In this document: piece by piece, positions 16,982 to 24,812 of the stretch
Position numbering within the stretch: position 1 is the stretch's first letter
Layout: each line of letters opens with the position of its first letter
From: Planctomycetota bacterium
GTDB taxonomy: Bacteria > Planctomycetota > B15-G4
Assembly: GCA_029259725.1 (NCBI GenBank)
Contig: JAJDER010000091.1
Coordinates: 1 to 64,000, forward strand
Reading direction: 5' to 3'
DNA: 64,000 nt
Notes under the pieces: generated by a model
What the model saw: the letters and a program-made list of their open reading frames with translations, nothing else
Told to the model about the DNA's origin: nothing
Database searches by the model: none
Made by a program: the position numbers and the translations under genes

Positions 16982-18568
16982 CTAATCGGTGATGTAGATC
17001 GTGGTCTCGCCGCTGGGCGACCAGCCCTCGGGGTTCCAGCAGAAGCCGCCGGCCGGCTCGCCGGGCTCCCCGCGCAGGCACGAGGTCCCCACGACGATGC
17101 AGATCTCGAGGCCGGCCGTGAGCGGCCCGACGCCGAGCAGCGGCAGCTGATCACTGCCGCCCTGGATCGCCGGGATGCCGAACGCCCCGGATGCAAAACC
17201 TCCGGGGTCCGGGCAGCCACTCGGGCAGGAATCCACCTCGTGCGTGAACTGCGGCAGCAGAGCAAGCGTCACCGGCTGCAGCCACTGCGCGAACGTCGAC
17301 GGGTTCGGGCTCGGCACCTTGACCGTGCCGCCGAAGAGGAAGATCCACTCGGTCAGGTTCGGATCGACCCCGAAGGTGGCATCGGTGTTCCAGGTGATCC
17401 AGGTGACGCGCTTCGAGCCGGTCGAGCCCGCACTGTCCGCGGCCGGGCTCCCGTTGTCGAAGGTCCACACCCCGAGCGTCGGCAACGCGCCGCCACCCAC
17501 GCCCAACGGATCCTGGTTGCCCAGCCCCGTCGCCGGGTTGGGGACACCGCCGGTACCGCCCAGGCTGAGCGACTGGTGCCCGCCCATGTCGATACCGCCG
17601 TTGAGGTTCAGCGCGGGCGTCACGAAGGCCGTGGTGAAGTTCTCGGTCTGGAAGTACCACGGACCGGCGCCGTTGATGCCGACCGGTTGCAGCGCGACGT
17701 TCGTGTACGGATCCCGCGTCGCCGAGATCAAGGAGTACTCGACGTTCGCGGTGAAAGCCGTGATCGCCGTCAGACCCGCGTCGCTGGACACCGAGCGCGT
17801 CTGCCAGGTGTTCAGCTCGTCGTTCGACATGGCCCAGTACTGGTTGTTGTCCTGCGAGTTGCGCAGGTAGTGCCACCAGCCGCCCGTGGGCCAGGCCAGC
17901 GAGTTGAGTGCCGAGGGGATCCAGGTGAACTGCACGGACCAGCAGAACCCGGTCGAGGCGATCGGGAGCGACGTGCCCGTCGCACAGGCCAGCAAGGTCG
18001 CGAACCCGCCGTTGGCCGAGGGCGCGATGTCCTCGTTGGGGAGCAGGATCAACCCGGAACCGCACCCCGACGGCAGGCCCGCGAGGACGAACGACGCGCT
18101 GGAACCGGCGGGGATCCCGAACGGCACGAAGCCGGCGGAGTTGCCCAGCGGGAAGATGACGTTCAGCGGATCGACCACCGGCGTGAACACGATCGGGCTG
18201 TAGATGGTCGGGAACGGCGTCGCGTTGAGTTCGGTGAGCGCGATCAGCGGGAACCGGATCGCGAGGGTCCCGGGGCCGGGGCCGAAGATGCAGACGCTCT
18301 CGCGCCACGCCACCTGCTTGTAGGTCGGCAACCCCCCCGCGCCGAGCGTCCCGCCGTTGATCAGCTCGCCCGGAATCCAGCGACCGATCCCGTCCTGGTC
18401 CGTCTGCGAGCCACCGGCGCCGATGCCCGCGTACGCGATGTCGAAACCGTTGTTGAGCACGTGGTAGTTCGTGCCGTTCTGGGCGCTCGCCAGCGTCGCC
18501 ACGAGCAGCAGCGCGCTCGCCGCTCCGAGAGTCATGCGCATCGTCTTCGTCCTGGTCCTGGTCGACAT
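16982..18568 (-). CDS. Secreted hypothetical protein, tandem paralog B
   Basis: NGTNYHVLNNGFDIAYAGIGAGGSQTDQDGIGRWIPGELINGGTLGAGGLPTYKQ...; shared C-terminus GWSPSGETTIYITD / GWSPSGTTTLYVTN. Confidence 0.8.
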   Translation of the reverse strand: MSTRTRTKTMRMTLGAASALLLVATLASAQNGTNYHVLNNGFDIAYAGIGAGGSQTDQDGIGRWIPGELINGGTLGAGGLPTYKQVAWRESVCIFGPGPGTLAIRFPLIALTELNATPFPTIYSPIVFTPVVDPLNVIFPLGNSAGFVPFGIPAGSSASFVLAGLPSGCGSGLILLPNEDIAPSANGGFATLLACATGTSLPIASTGFCWSVQFTWIPSALNSLAWPTGGWWHYLRNSQDNNQYWAMSNDELNTWQTRSVSSDAGLTAITAFTANVEYSLISATRDPYTNVALQPVGINGAGPWYFQTENFTTAFVTPALNLNGGIDMGGHQSLSLGGTGGVPNPATGLGNQDPLGVGGGALPTLGVWTFDNGSPAADSAGSTGSKRVTWITWNTDATFGVDPNLTEWIFLFGGTVKVPSPNPSTFAQWLQPVTLALLPQFTHEVDSCPSGCPDPGGFASGAFGIPAIQGGSDQLPLLGVGPLTAGLEICIVVGTSCLRGEPGEPAGGFCWNPEGWSPSGETTIYITD

Positions 18569-18743
18569 GTCTTCCCTCCCCGGGCGGTGCCCGGTCTCAT
18601 CGGTGCAGGCACCCGGGGGGCGGGCGCCCTACCGTCGTCTGTCCTGGTTTCGGGTCCGTAGGCAGGCGGTGCGCGGGGTCGAGTGTACAGGGGTTTGGAC
18701 GGATCAGGGTGTGGCGGCGAGGCGGGTGGACATGCCTGGGAGT

Positions 18744-21032
18744 TCATCCATCGGCTTGGCTCTCCGGGGCATCTGGGTGGATCGCCCCTTCGCTCGCGTC
18801 AGCATCGACGCCACTCACGTCGGTGCCCGCCGGGGCCTCGTTCGACGTGTCGGTCGGCGCACCTGCCGGGGCACCCGGCGAGACGACACCGCTGATGTCC
18901 ACGTCCTCGCCCGCGGCGAGCTTCAGTTCTTCGATCGAGGCCTGCCAGACACCCCAGAACTTCACCGTGAGCCCGTGCTGCGCACCGTAGATCTTGAGAC
19001 AGTCCTCGTAGCCACGCCGCAACAAGGGCTCGGCACGCGCGAACTCACCACGGCCGTACAGGTTGATCCCGTAGCTACCCCGGACAAGCGCGGAGCCGGG
19101 ACTGCCGGGATGCACGCTGTCCCAGATGACAAGGGTCCGCTGGTAGATCTCCTCAGCCTCAACCGGCTGCCGGCTGAGTTCGAGCGCCTGGGCCAAGTTG
19201 TACGCGATGCTCAGCGCGATCGCGCTGTCAGCACGCACGAGTTCCAGGCTGAGGTCGAGCGCGGGCCGCAGTGCCAGGAACGCATCATCGAAGCGACGCT
19301 GCCGCACGTACAGGGTACCGAGATTGTTGTGCAGGGTGGCCGTGAGCTCGCTTGGGGCGTTGTGCTCGAGGTCGCGTTGCAGCGCGAGCTTCCAGAGCGC
19401 CTCGGCCTCGCCGGTGCGTTCGGTGATCTGATAGGCCTGCGCCAGAAGGGCCAGGCATTCCAGCGTCTCGGGCGCCGCGGGACCGAAGACCGTCTCGGCG
19501 ACTTCGCGGGCCTCGGTCGCGAGTTGGATCGAGTCCCCGTACCGGCGCACGGTCTGGAAGATCGACGCCATCGTGATCAGCATGCCGACGCGGATCTCGG
19601 GCTCTTCCTCCAGGCTGGCCAGGGCCTGCTCGGCCCCCCTGTCGAGGACCTCCGAGAGCGTCGGGATCTCACCGAGGTTCTCGCGACGGTTGTTCGCCCT
19701 GAACAGGCCCATCACGAACTCGACCAGGCGCCTCGACGTCTCGGCCTCGCGTCGTGCCTCGAGCGCGGCGGCCTCGGCGGCCGCGGCGGCAAGCACCGCC
19801 TTGGTCGCCTCGAGACCCTTGGCCGTCTCGGCCGCCTCGGCCCGGAACCACTGCTGCGTGGTCACGACCAGCCCGCCGATCAGCGACGCGAGCAACAGCG
19901 CCGCGAGCACGACGGCCGGCTTGTACTTCTTGACGAAGCGCGAGGCCCGGTACGCCAGCGTCGCCGGTCCGGCCAGCACGGGCTCACCGGTGAGGAAGCG
20001 CCGGACGTCCGCGGCCAACTCCGCCGCCGACGAGTAACGGCGGTCACGGTCCTTCTCCAGCGCCTTGAGCGTGATCCAGTCCAGGTCCGCCGGCATTGGT
20101 CGGACCGAACTCGGCGGCGGCGGCAACTCCTCGCTGATGCGGCGGATCGACTCCGGCAGCGGCGACGCCGACAGGTCCAGCGGCGGCCGGCTGCAGAGCA
20201 CGTGGAACAACACCGCGCCGAGGCCGAAGACATCCGTGCGCGTGTCGACCGAGTCCGGGTCCCCACCCACCTGCTCCGGGGACGCGTAGGGCAGTGTCCC
20301 GAGCACATGACCGAACTGCGTGTGCGCCGAGGCCGACACCGAATCGTTGTCCGTCGGACGCGCCAGGCCGAAGTCGATCACCTTCGCGCGCCCCTCGGTG
20401 TTCACCAGGATGTTGCCCGGGTTGAGGTCACGGTGGATCACGCCGTGCTCGTGGGCGTGCTGGATCGCGTCACAGATCTCGAGGAACAGTTCGAGCCGCG
20501 CACGCAGCCCGAGGTCGGCGGTGTCGATGTGTTCGTAGAGGCGCTTCCCGTCCACCAGCTCCATCGCGAAGAAGGGCTGGGAGTCCTCGCCCTCGCCCAC
20601 GGTCCCGGCTTCGAGGATGCGCGCGATCCCGGCGTGCTGCAGCCGACCGAGGACCTCGACCTCGACCTCGAAGCGGCGCAGCGAGCGGCTCGAGAGCACG
20701 CCCGGGCGGATCACCTTGAGCGCCACGTCGCGGCGCGGCGACTCCTGCTCGGCGCGGTACACGGCCCCCATGCCGCCACGCCCGATCTGCTCCACGATCC
20801 GGTAGTGCCCGATGTGCTCGGGGAGCGGCGCCGTGGCGTGGGTCCGCGCGCCGGTCGGGAGCAGGCCCCGCATCTCGTGCAGGACGTCCTCGTTGCGCGA
20901 GATCTCCTCCAGCTGCTTGGTGCAGTCCGGGCACTCGGAGATGTGGGTCTCGACGGTCTCGAGCTCAGCCCCGGGCAGCTCCTGGTGCAGGAATTGCTCG
21001 AGCCTGTCGAGGGTCGGGCAGGCGCTGGTCAA
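18744..21032 (-). CDS. Eukaryotic-like Ser/Thr protein kinase with N-terminal Cys/His (anti-sigma-like) motif, TM and TPR-like C-terminus
   Basis: THISECPDC; IGRGGMGAVYRAEQ; DVALKVI; HRDLNPGNILV; KVIDFGLAR; SPEQVGGDPDSVDTRTDVFGLGAVLFHVL. Start uncertain (TTG 21032 proposed). Confidence 0.87.
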   Translation of the reverse strand: MTSACPTLDRLEQFLHQELPGAELETVETHISECPDCTKQLEEISRNEDVLHEMRGLLPTGARTHATAPLPEHIGHYRIVEQIGRGGMGAVYRAEQESPRRDVALKVIRPGVLSSRSLRRFEVEVEVLGRLQHAGIARILEAGTVGEGEDSQPFFAMELVDGKRLYEHIDTADLGLRARLELFLEICDAIQHAHEHGVIHRDLNPGNILVNTEGRAKVIDFGLARPTDNDSVSASAHTQFGHVLGTLPYASPEQVGGDPDSVDTRTDVFGLGAVLFHVLCSRPPLDLSASPLPESIRRISEELPPPPSSVRPMPADLDWITLKALEKDRDRRYSSAAELAADVRRFLTGEPVLAGPATLAYRASRFVKKYKPAVVLAALLLASLIGGLVVTTQQWFRAEAAETAKGLEATKAVLAAAAAEAAALEARREAETSRRLVEFVMGLFRANNRRENLGEIPTLSEVLDRGAEQALASLEEEPEIRVGMLITMASIFQTVRRYGDSIQLATEAREVAETVFGPAAPETLECLALLAQAYQITERTGEAEALWKLALQRDLEHNAPSELTATLHNNLGTLYVRQRRFDDAFLALRPALDLSLELVRADSAIALSIAYNLAQALELSRQPVEAEEIYQRTLVIWDSVHPGSPGSALVRGSYGINLYGRGEFARAEPLLRRGYEDCLKIYGAQHGLTVKFWGVWQASIEELKLAAGEDVDISGVVSPGAPAGAPTDTSNEAPAGTDVSGVDADASEGAIHPDAPESQADG

Positions 21033-21255
21033 AGGACGATCCCGCGGGCCGGCATGCGCGCCGCTCCTCTTCTCGCTCGGGTCCGGGAGACATCGCGGGA
21101 CACGCCGCAGGCGCCCCCCGCCTCGAACCCTGTATTGGTGCGCAAGCGGCACCCTCTCTGAGGGAAATCAAAAAGATCTGCCCGAGCCCGAAGACGAGGC
21201 CGATCGTAGCGTTCCGGCCTCATCGCGGGATCTCGCGATCCGGGACGGGCGGCTC

Positions 21256-22056
21256 TCAGCGGCCCGCGCGCCCGGCGAGGAAGCGCCAGGGGATCAGTCC
21301 CGGGACACGGCGCCGGTAGTCCAGGTACTCCTCGCCGTGCATGGCGACCAGCGTGCGTTCCTCGATGCGCAAGCCGACCATCACGTACAGCGTGGTCACG
21401 ACGCAGAACAGCAGGCGGCTGGCGGACATCACCGGGGTGGCCCAGAAGGCCACCAGGAAGCCCAGCATCAGCGGGTGGCGCACCACCCGATACATCCAGC
21501 GTTCGACGAACTCCGGTTCCGCGAAGGGCTGCCCGCGGAAGTACCGCACGACCTGTCGCAAGCCGAAGAGATCGAAGTGGTCGATCAGGAAGGTCGCCCA
21601 GAGCACGAGCATCCAGCCGGCCACGGCCAGGGCGTGCAGTCCCGTGGCGACCAGGCCGTCGCCGAGGTTCCAGGCGACACCCTCCACCGGGCGCCACTGC
21701 CAGAAGGCCAGGCACAGGATCAGGTTGGTGCAGAGCACGAACGTGCTGCGCTCGATGGCCGGCGGGATCAGGCGGGTGATGGCCGCCTTGAACCACTGCC
21801 GCGCCATGATCGTGTGCTGGACACCGAACAGCCCGAGCAGCGCGAGGTCCAGGGGCAGGGCCTGCCCCAGCGGAACGGGCACGCCGTCGCTCACGCCCTT
21901 GGGCACGAGCAGGTCCGACACGAAGCCGATGGCGTAGAGGAAGGTGCCCAGGAAGAAGGCGTAGACGAGCACGCCGTAGACCAGCACCGAGGTCCGCGAC
22001 AGGGCGGAGGAGGGGGTGCAGGCGCTCTCGTCACGGGACGAAGCCATCGGGCCCAT
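21256..22056 (-). CDS. MddA-like methanethiol S-methyltransferase / isoprenylcysteine methyltransferase-like membrane protein
   Basis: Multi-TM; QHTIMARQWFK; WMYRVVRHPLMLGFLVAFWATPVMS; EERTLVAMHGEEYLDYRRRVPGLIPW. Confidence 0.75.
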   Translation of the reverse strand: MGPMASSRDESACTPSSALSRTSVLVYGVLVYAFFLGTFLYAIGFVSDLLVPKGVSDGVPVPLGQALPLDLALLGLFGVQHTIMARQWFKAAITRLIPPAIERSTFVLCTNLILCLAFWQWRPVEGVAWNLGDGLVATGLHALAVAGWMLVLWATFLIDHFDLFGLRQVVRYFRGQPFAEPEFVERWMYRVVRHPLMLGFLVAFWATPVMSASRLLFCVVTTLYVMVGLRIEERTLVAMHGEEYLDYRRRVPGLIPWRFLAGRAGR

Positions 22057-22116
22057 GATGCCAGGGACCGGGCGCCGCGGGTAGTGGCTGAGCTGCGACC
22101 CTGCGTCGCAACCCGC

Positions 22117-24696
22117 TCAGTCGCGCACGCCGAGGTCGTCCAGCGCGAGCACGGCCATCGCCGTGCCGTAGCTCTTGCCCAGCAACAGCGTGTCCAGGAA
22201 GGCGCCGTCGGCGGTGCGCGCGTCGAGCACGGCGCGCTTGAGCGGGCCGTCGTGATGCGCGCGGATCCCGTGAGCCGGCGCCGCGACTCCCGCGAACGCG
22301 GCGTTGGCGTAGTCGAACATCAGGTAGTGACTGCCCTGCGCGGCCGCGCCGGTGTGCATGAGCACCTTGCCGCGCTCACTGACGTAGGTGTCGAGATGCT
22401 CGAGGAAGGTTCCGAGCGCAGCCATCACGTCCTCGAACTCCAGCCGGCCCGCACGCTGCAGGGCCAGGGTGCACAGCGGTCCGCGGCCGGCCGCTCCGGG
22501 CGCCGCCGAAGACGCCGTCGCCGCAGGCGTGTTCGCGTAGAGCATGTAGGTGAAGCGACCGTCCTCGAGACGCATGGCCTCCAGGCAGTCCAGGGCTCGG
22601 GCGAGCATCGGCTCTCGGATCGCGATGCCGGCGTCGCGCGCTTCGAGCAGGGCCATGGTCGCTGCCGCCGTCGTGAAGCTGATGGACTGCTCGGGGCCGT
22701 CTCCCGCCCCCAGCTCCGCGGTGAGGAAGTAGCTCCAACCTCCGTTGCTGCGCTGCCGCTCGGCCAGCGCGTCGAGCAGCCCCGCGACACGCGCGTCGAT
22801 GTCGGCCGGATCGAGCCGACCCGCGTTCACGAGATCCGCCAGCATCCAGAGCACGTACGACTGGCTCCACACGGCATAGTCCATGTAGGCCACCGGGCCG
22901 CCGTCGGCGAGGGCGCGGTCGTGCGCGAGCAGCACCCAGTCGATGGCCCGCTGGAGCGCGGGCTCGACGTCAGGCTGATCGGCCACGCGCAGCAGCGCCC
23001 GCACGCCCAGGGCGCCGATGGCGAGCTTGAAGTCCTCGTGGTCGTCGGGCGACTCGAGGGCCCAGTCGTTCGGACCCTGCCACGCGCCGGACCCCTCCTG
23101 GTTGTCGAGCAGCCAGACGACGGCTTGCCGCTTGGCGCGCCGGGTCTGCTTTGCGGAACTCGCCGGCAGGGGCGCGCTCTCGGGCGGCAGCGCGGCGGCG
23201 TAGAGCTCCGCGGCCGGCCAGGGGCGCGCCGCGCCGAAGTCGATCTGCCACGCGGTGCTGGTCAGGGTCGCCGCCGCCATCCAGGACCACCGCGTGTCGC
23301 TGAACTGCTCGACGAGGCGACGCAACACGGGCTCGGCCGCGTGCTTGCCGTGCTCGCCCCATGCGAGGATCGCGTGCACGTACAGCAGGGCCGGCTCCAA
23401 CTCGTGGCCCGGGTGTTCGTCCAGCAGGCGCGCCACGATCTCCGCCGCCTCCTCGTTGCGGCCGAGGCCGACGAGCACCCGCGCGCGGGTGTCCTCGAGT
23501 TCGACCGCCCGGGTGCCCGCGGCATCGGCCTCGAGCGCGCGGTCGAGCACGGCCAGGGCTCCGACGCCGTCGCGCTGCCGACGCCGGATCGAGGCCAGCA
23601 GGCTCAGCGCCTCGACGTCGTCGGCGTCCCGCAGCAACACCTCGGTCAGCAAGGTCTCGGCGCGCTCGAGTTGGCCGCGCGCCAGGCGGGCCTGTGCCTG
23701 CTCGACCGTCGAGAGCCCACGCGGGATGTTCGACGCGCGCGGCGACACGTCCAGCCCCGCGAGCAACGCCTCGTAGAAGACGTCCTCGGTCTGGAACAGG
23801 ACCTCGCCGTCGGGCGTGACCAGCATCAGCGCGGTGCCGAAGGTCGAGGCCCCCATCCCGAAGAGCTCCGGGTCGCTGAACGGCACCTGCGTCCCGCCTT
23901 CGATCCGCAGCGGCACGAAGCGCTCGTTGACCAGCTCGATGATGTCGTGGTCCATGAACGGGCCCGTCATGGTCCCGTCGGAGATGTCGAAGCCCGGGTA
24001 GAAGCGCGCCGACACGAGCACCAGACGGTGCTGCTCGTGTGCCCGCGCGGCGGCCTCGTCCCAGTCCCCGGCCCAGTCGACCTCGCTGCCACACCGACCG
24101 GCCAGGGCCAGCAGGCGCACCTCGGCGGCCCGCGTCTCATCCAGCGGCGTGAGCTTGAAGCCACTCCAGACCTCGTCGAACAGCGGGAGCACGAGCTCCC
24201 ACTGTGCGGGCGCGGCGGCGCCCTGGAGCACGTACACCACGCCGTCCTGCACGAGGTAGCGCTGGCGCACCCGGAAGGTGCCGCTGGGCGTGCTCATGTC
24301 GGTGATCACGCCCGGCGAGGGGCGGTCGAGCAGGGTGTCCTCGAGCCGCCGGCCGTCGGCGTACTCAGCGCCCGCCTCGATGGTGCGCATGGTCTCGTCC
24401 TGCACGGCGCGCGGGTCGTCGCGCACGGCGTCGATGCGCGCACGCACCGAGAGTTGCGCCGCGAGACCGGCCGCCGCCGGGGGTGAGAAGGTCACGTGCA
24501 GGGCGTGGTTGCTCTCGCTGTCCACTCGGGCGGTCCACCCGTCGGGCACCTCGAGGCGAAACCCGAATCCGCCGGCGCTGTACGTCTCGCCTGCGCTCGC
24601 GGCCGGCGACACCCCGATCGCGGCGATCAGCGCAGCCATGAGCGCGACGACCCGACCGAGGGCTCGCGAAGTCGGCAACCCGTCGAGCTCGAGCAC
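22117..24696 (-). CDS. Secreted multidomain protein: thioredoxin-like domain + TPR-like region + prenyltransferase/squalene-cyclase-like alpha-toroid
   Basis: Signal-like N-terminus (GTG 24696 or ATG 24639); LVLVSARFYPGFDISDGTM..DHDIIELVNERFVPLRI; DDVEALSLLASIRRRQRDGVGALAVLDRAL; VVWLLDNQEGSGAWQ and RQRSNGGWSYFL. Confidence 0.7.
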   Translation of the reverse strand: MLELDGLPTSRALGRVVALMAALIAAIGVSPAASAGETYSAGGFGFRLEVPDGWTARVDSESNHALHVTFSPPAAAGLAAQLSVRARIDAVRDDPRAVQDETMRTIEAGAEYADGRRLEDTLLDRPSPGVITDMSTPSGTFRVRQRYLVQDGVVYVLQGAAAPAQWELVLPLFDEVWSGFKLTPLDETRAAEVRLLALAGRCGSEVDWAGDWDEAAARAHEQHRLVLVSARFYPGFDISDGTMTGPFMDHDIIELVNERFVPLRIEGGTQVPFSDPELFGMGASTFGTALMLVTPDGEVLFQTEDVFYEALLAGLDVSPRASNIPRGLSTVEQAQARLARGQLERAETLLTEVLLRDADDVEALSLLASIRRRQRDGVGALAVLDRALEADAAGTRAVELEDTRARVLVGLGRNEEAAEIVARLLDEHPGHELEPALLYVHAILAWGEHGKHAAEPVLRRLVEQFSDTRWSWMAAATLTSTAWQIDFGAARPWPAAELYAAALPPESAPLPASSAKQTRRAKRQAVVWLLDNQEGSGAWQGPNDWALESPDDHEDFKLAIGALGVRALLRVADQPDVEPALQRAIDWVLLAHDRALADGGPVAYMDYAVWSQSYVLWMLADLVNAGRLDPADIDARVAGLLDALAERQRSNGGWSYFLTAELGAGDGPEQSISFTTAAATMALLEARDAGIAIREPMLARALDCLEAMRLEDGRFTYMLYANTPAATASSAAPGAAGRGPLCTLALQRAGRLEFEDVMAALGTFLEHLDTYVSERGKVLMHTGAAAQGSHYLMFDYANAAFAGVAAPAHGIRAHHDGPLKRAVLDARTADGAFLDTLLLGKSYGTAMAVLALDDLGVRD

Positions 24697-24732
24697 GTCG
24701 CGCCTCCCCACGAGATGAGCGGGCCATCGTAG

Positions 24733-24802
24733 CGCAAGCCCGTCCGCGCAAGCCCGTCCGCGCAAGGCCATGTGCGCAAGGCCATGTGCGCAAGGCCATC
24801 GC
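24733..24802. repeat. 5 x 14-bp intergenic tandem repeat
   Basis: cgcaagcccgtccg x2, cgcaaggccatgtg x2, cgcaaggccatcgc x1, contiguous. Confidence 0.9.
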
Positions 24803-24812
24803 CGCGACGCCG

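Noticed and set aside
20812-24486. 1224-aa plus-strand ORF
   Set aside because: Antisense to the kinase, MddA-like and Trx/TPR genes on the minus strand. Composition (R/E/H/Q/G-rich, low complexity) is typical of a GC-rich antisense frame, with no recognisable motif.
24733-24802. Possible CRISPR array
   Set aside because: 14-bp units are directly contiguous without spacers, and there are no cas genes in the window.
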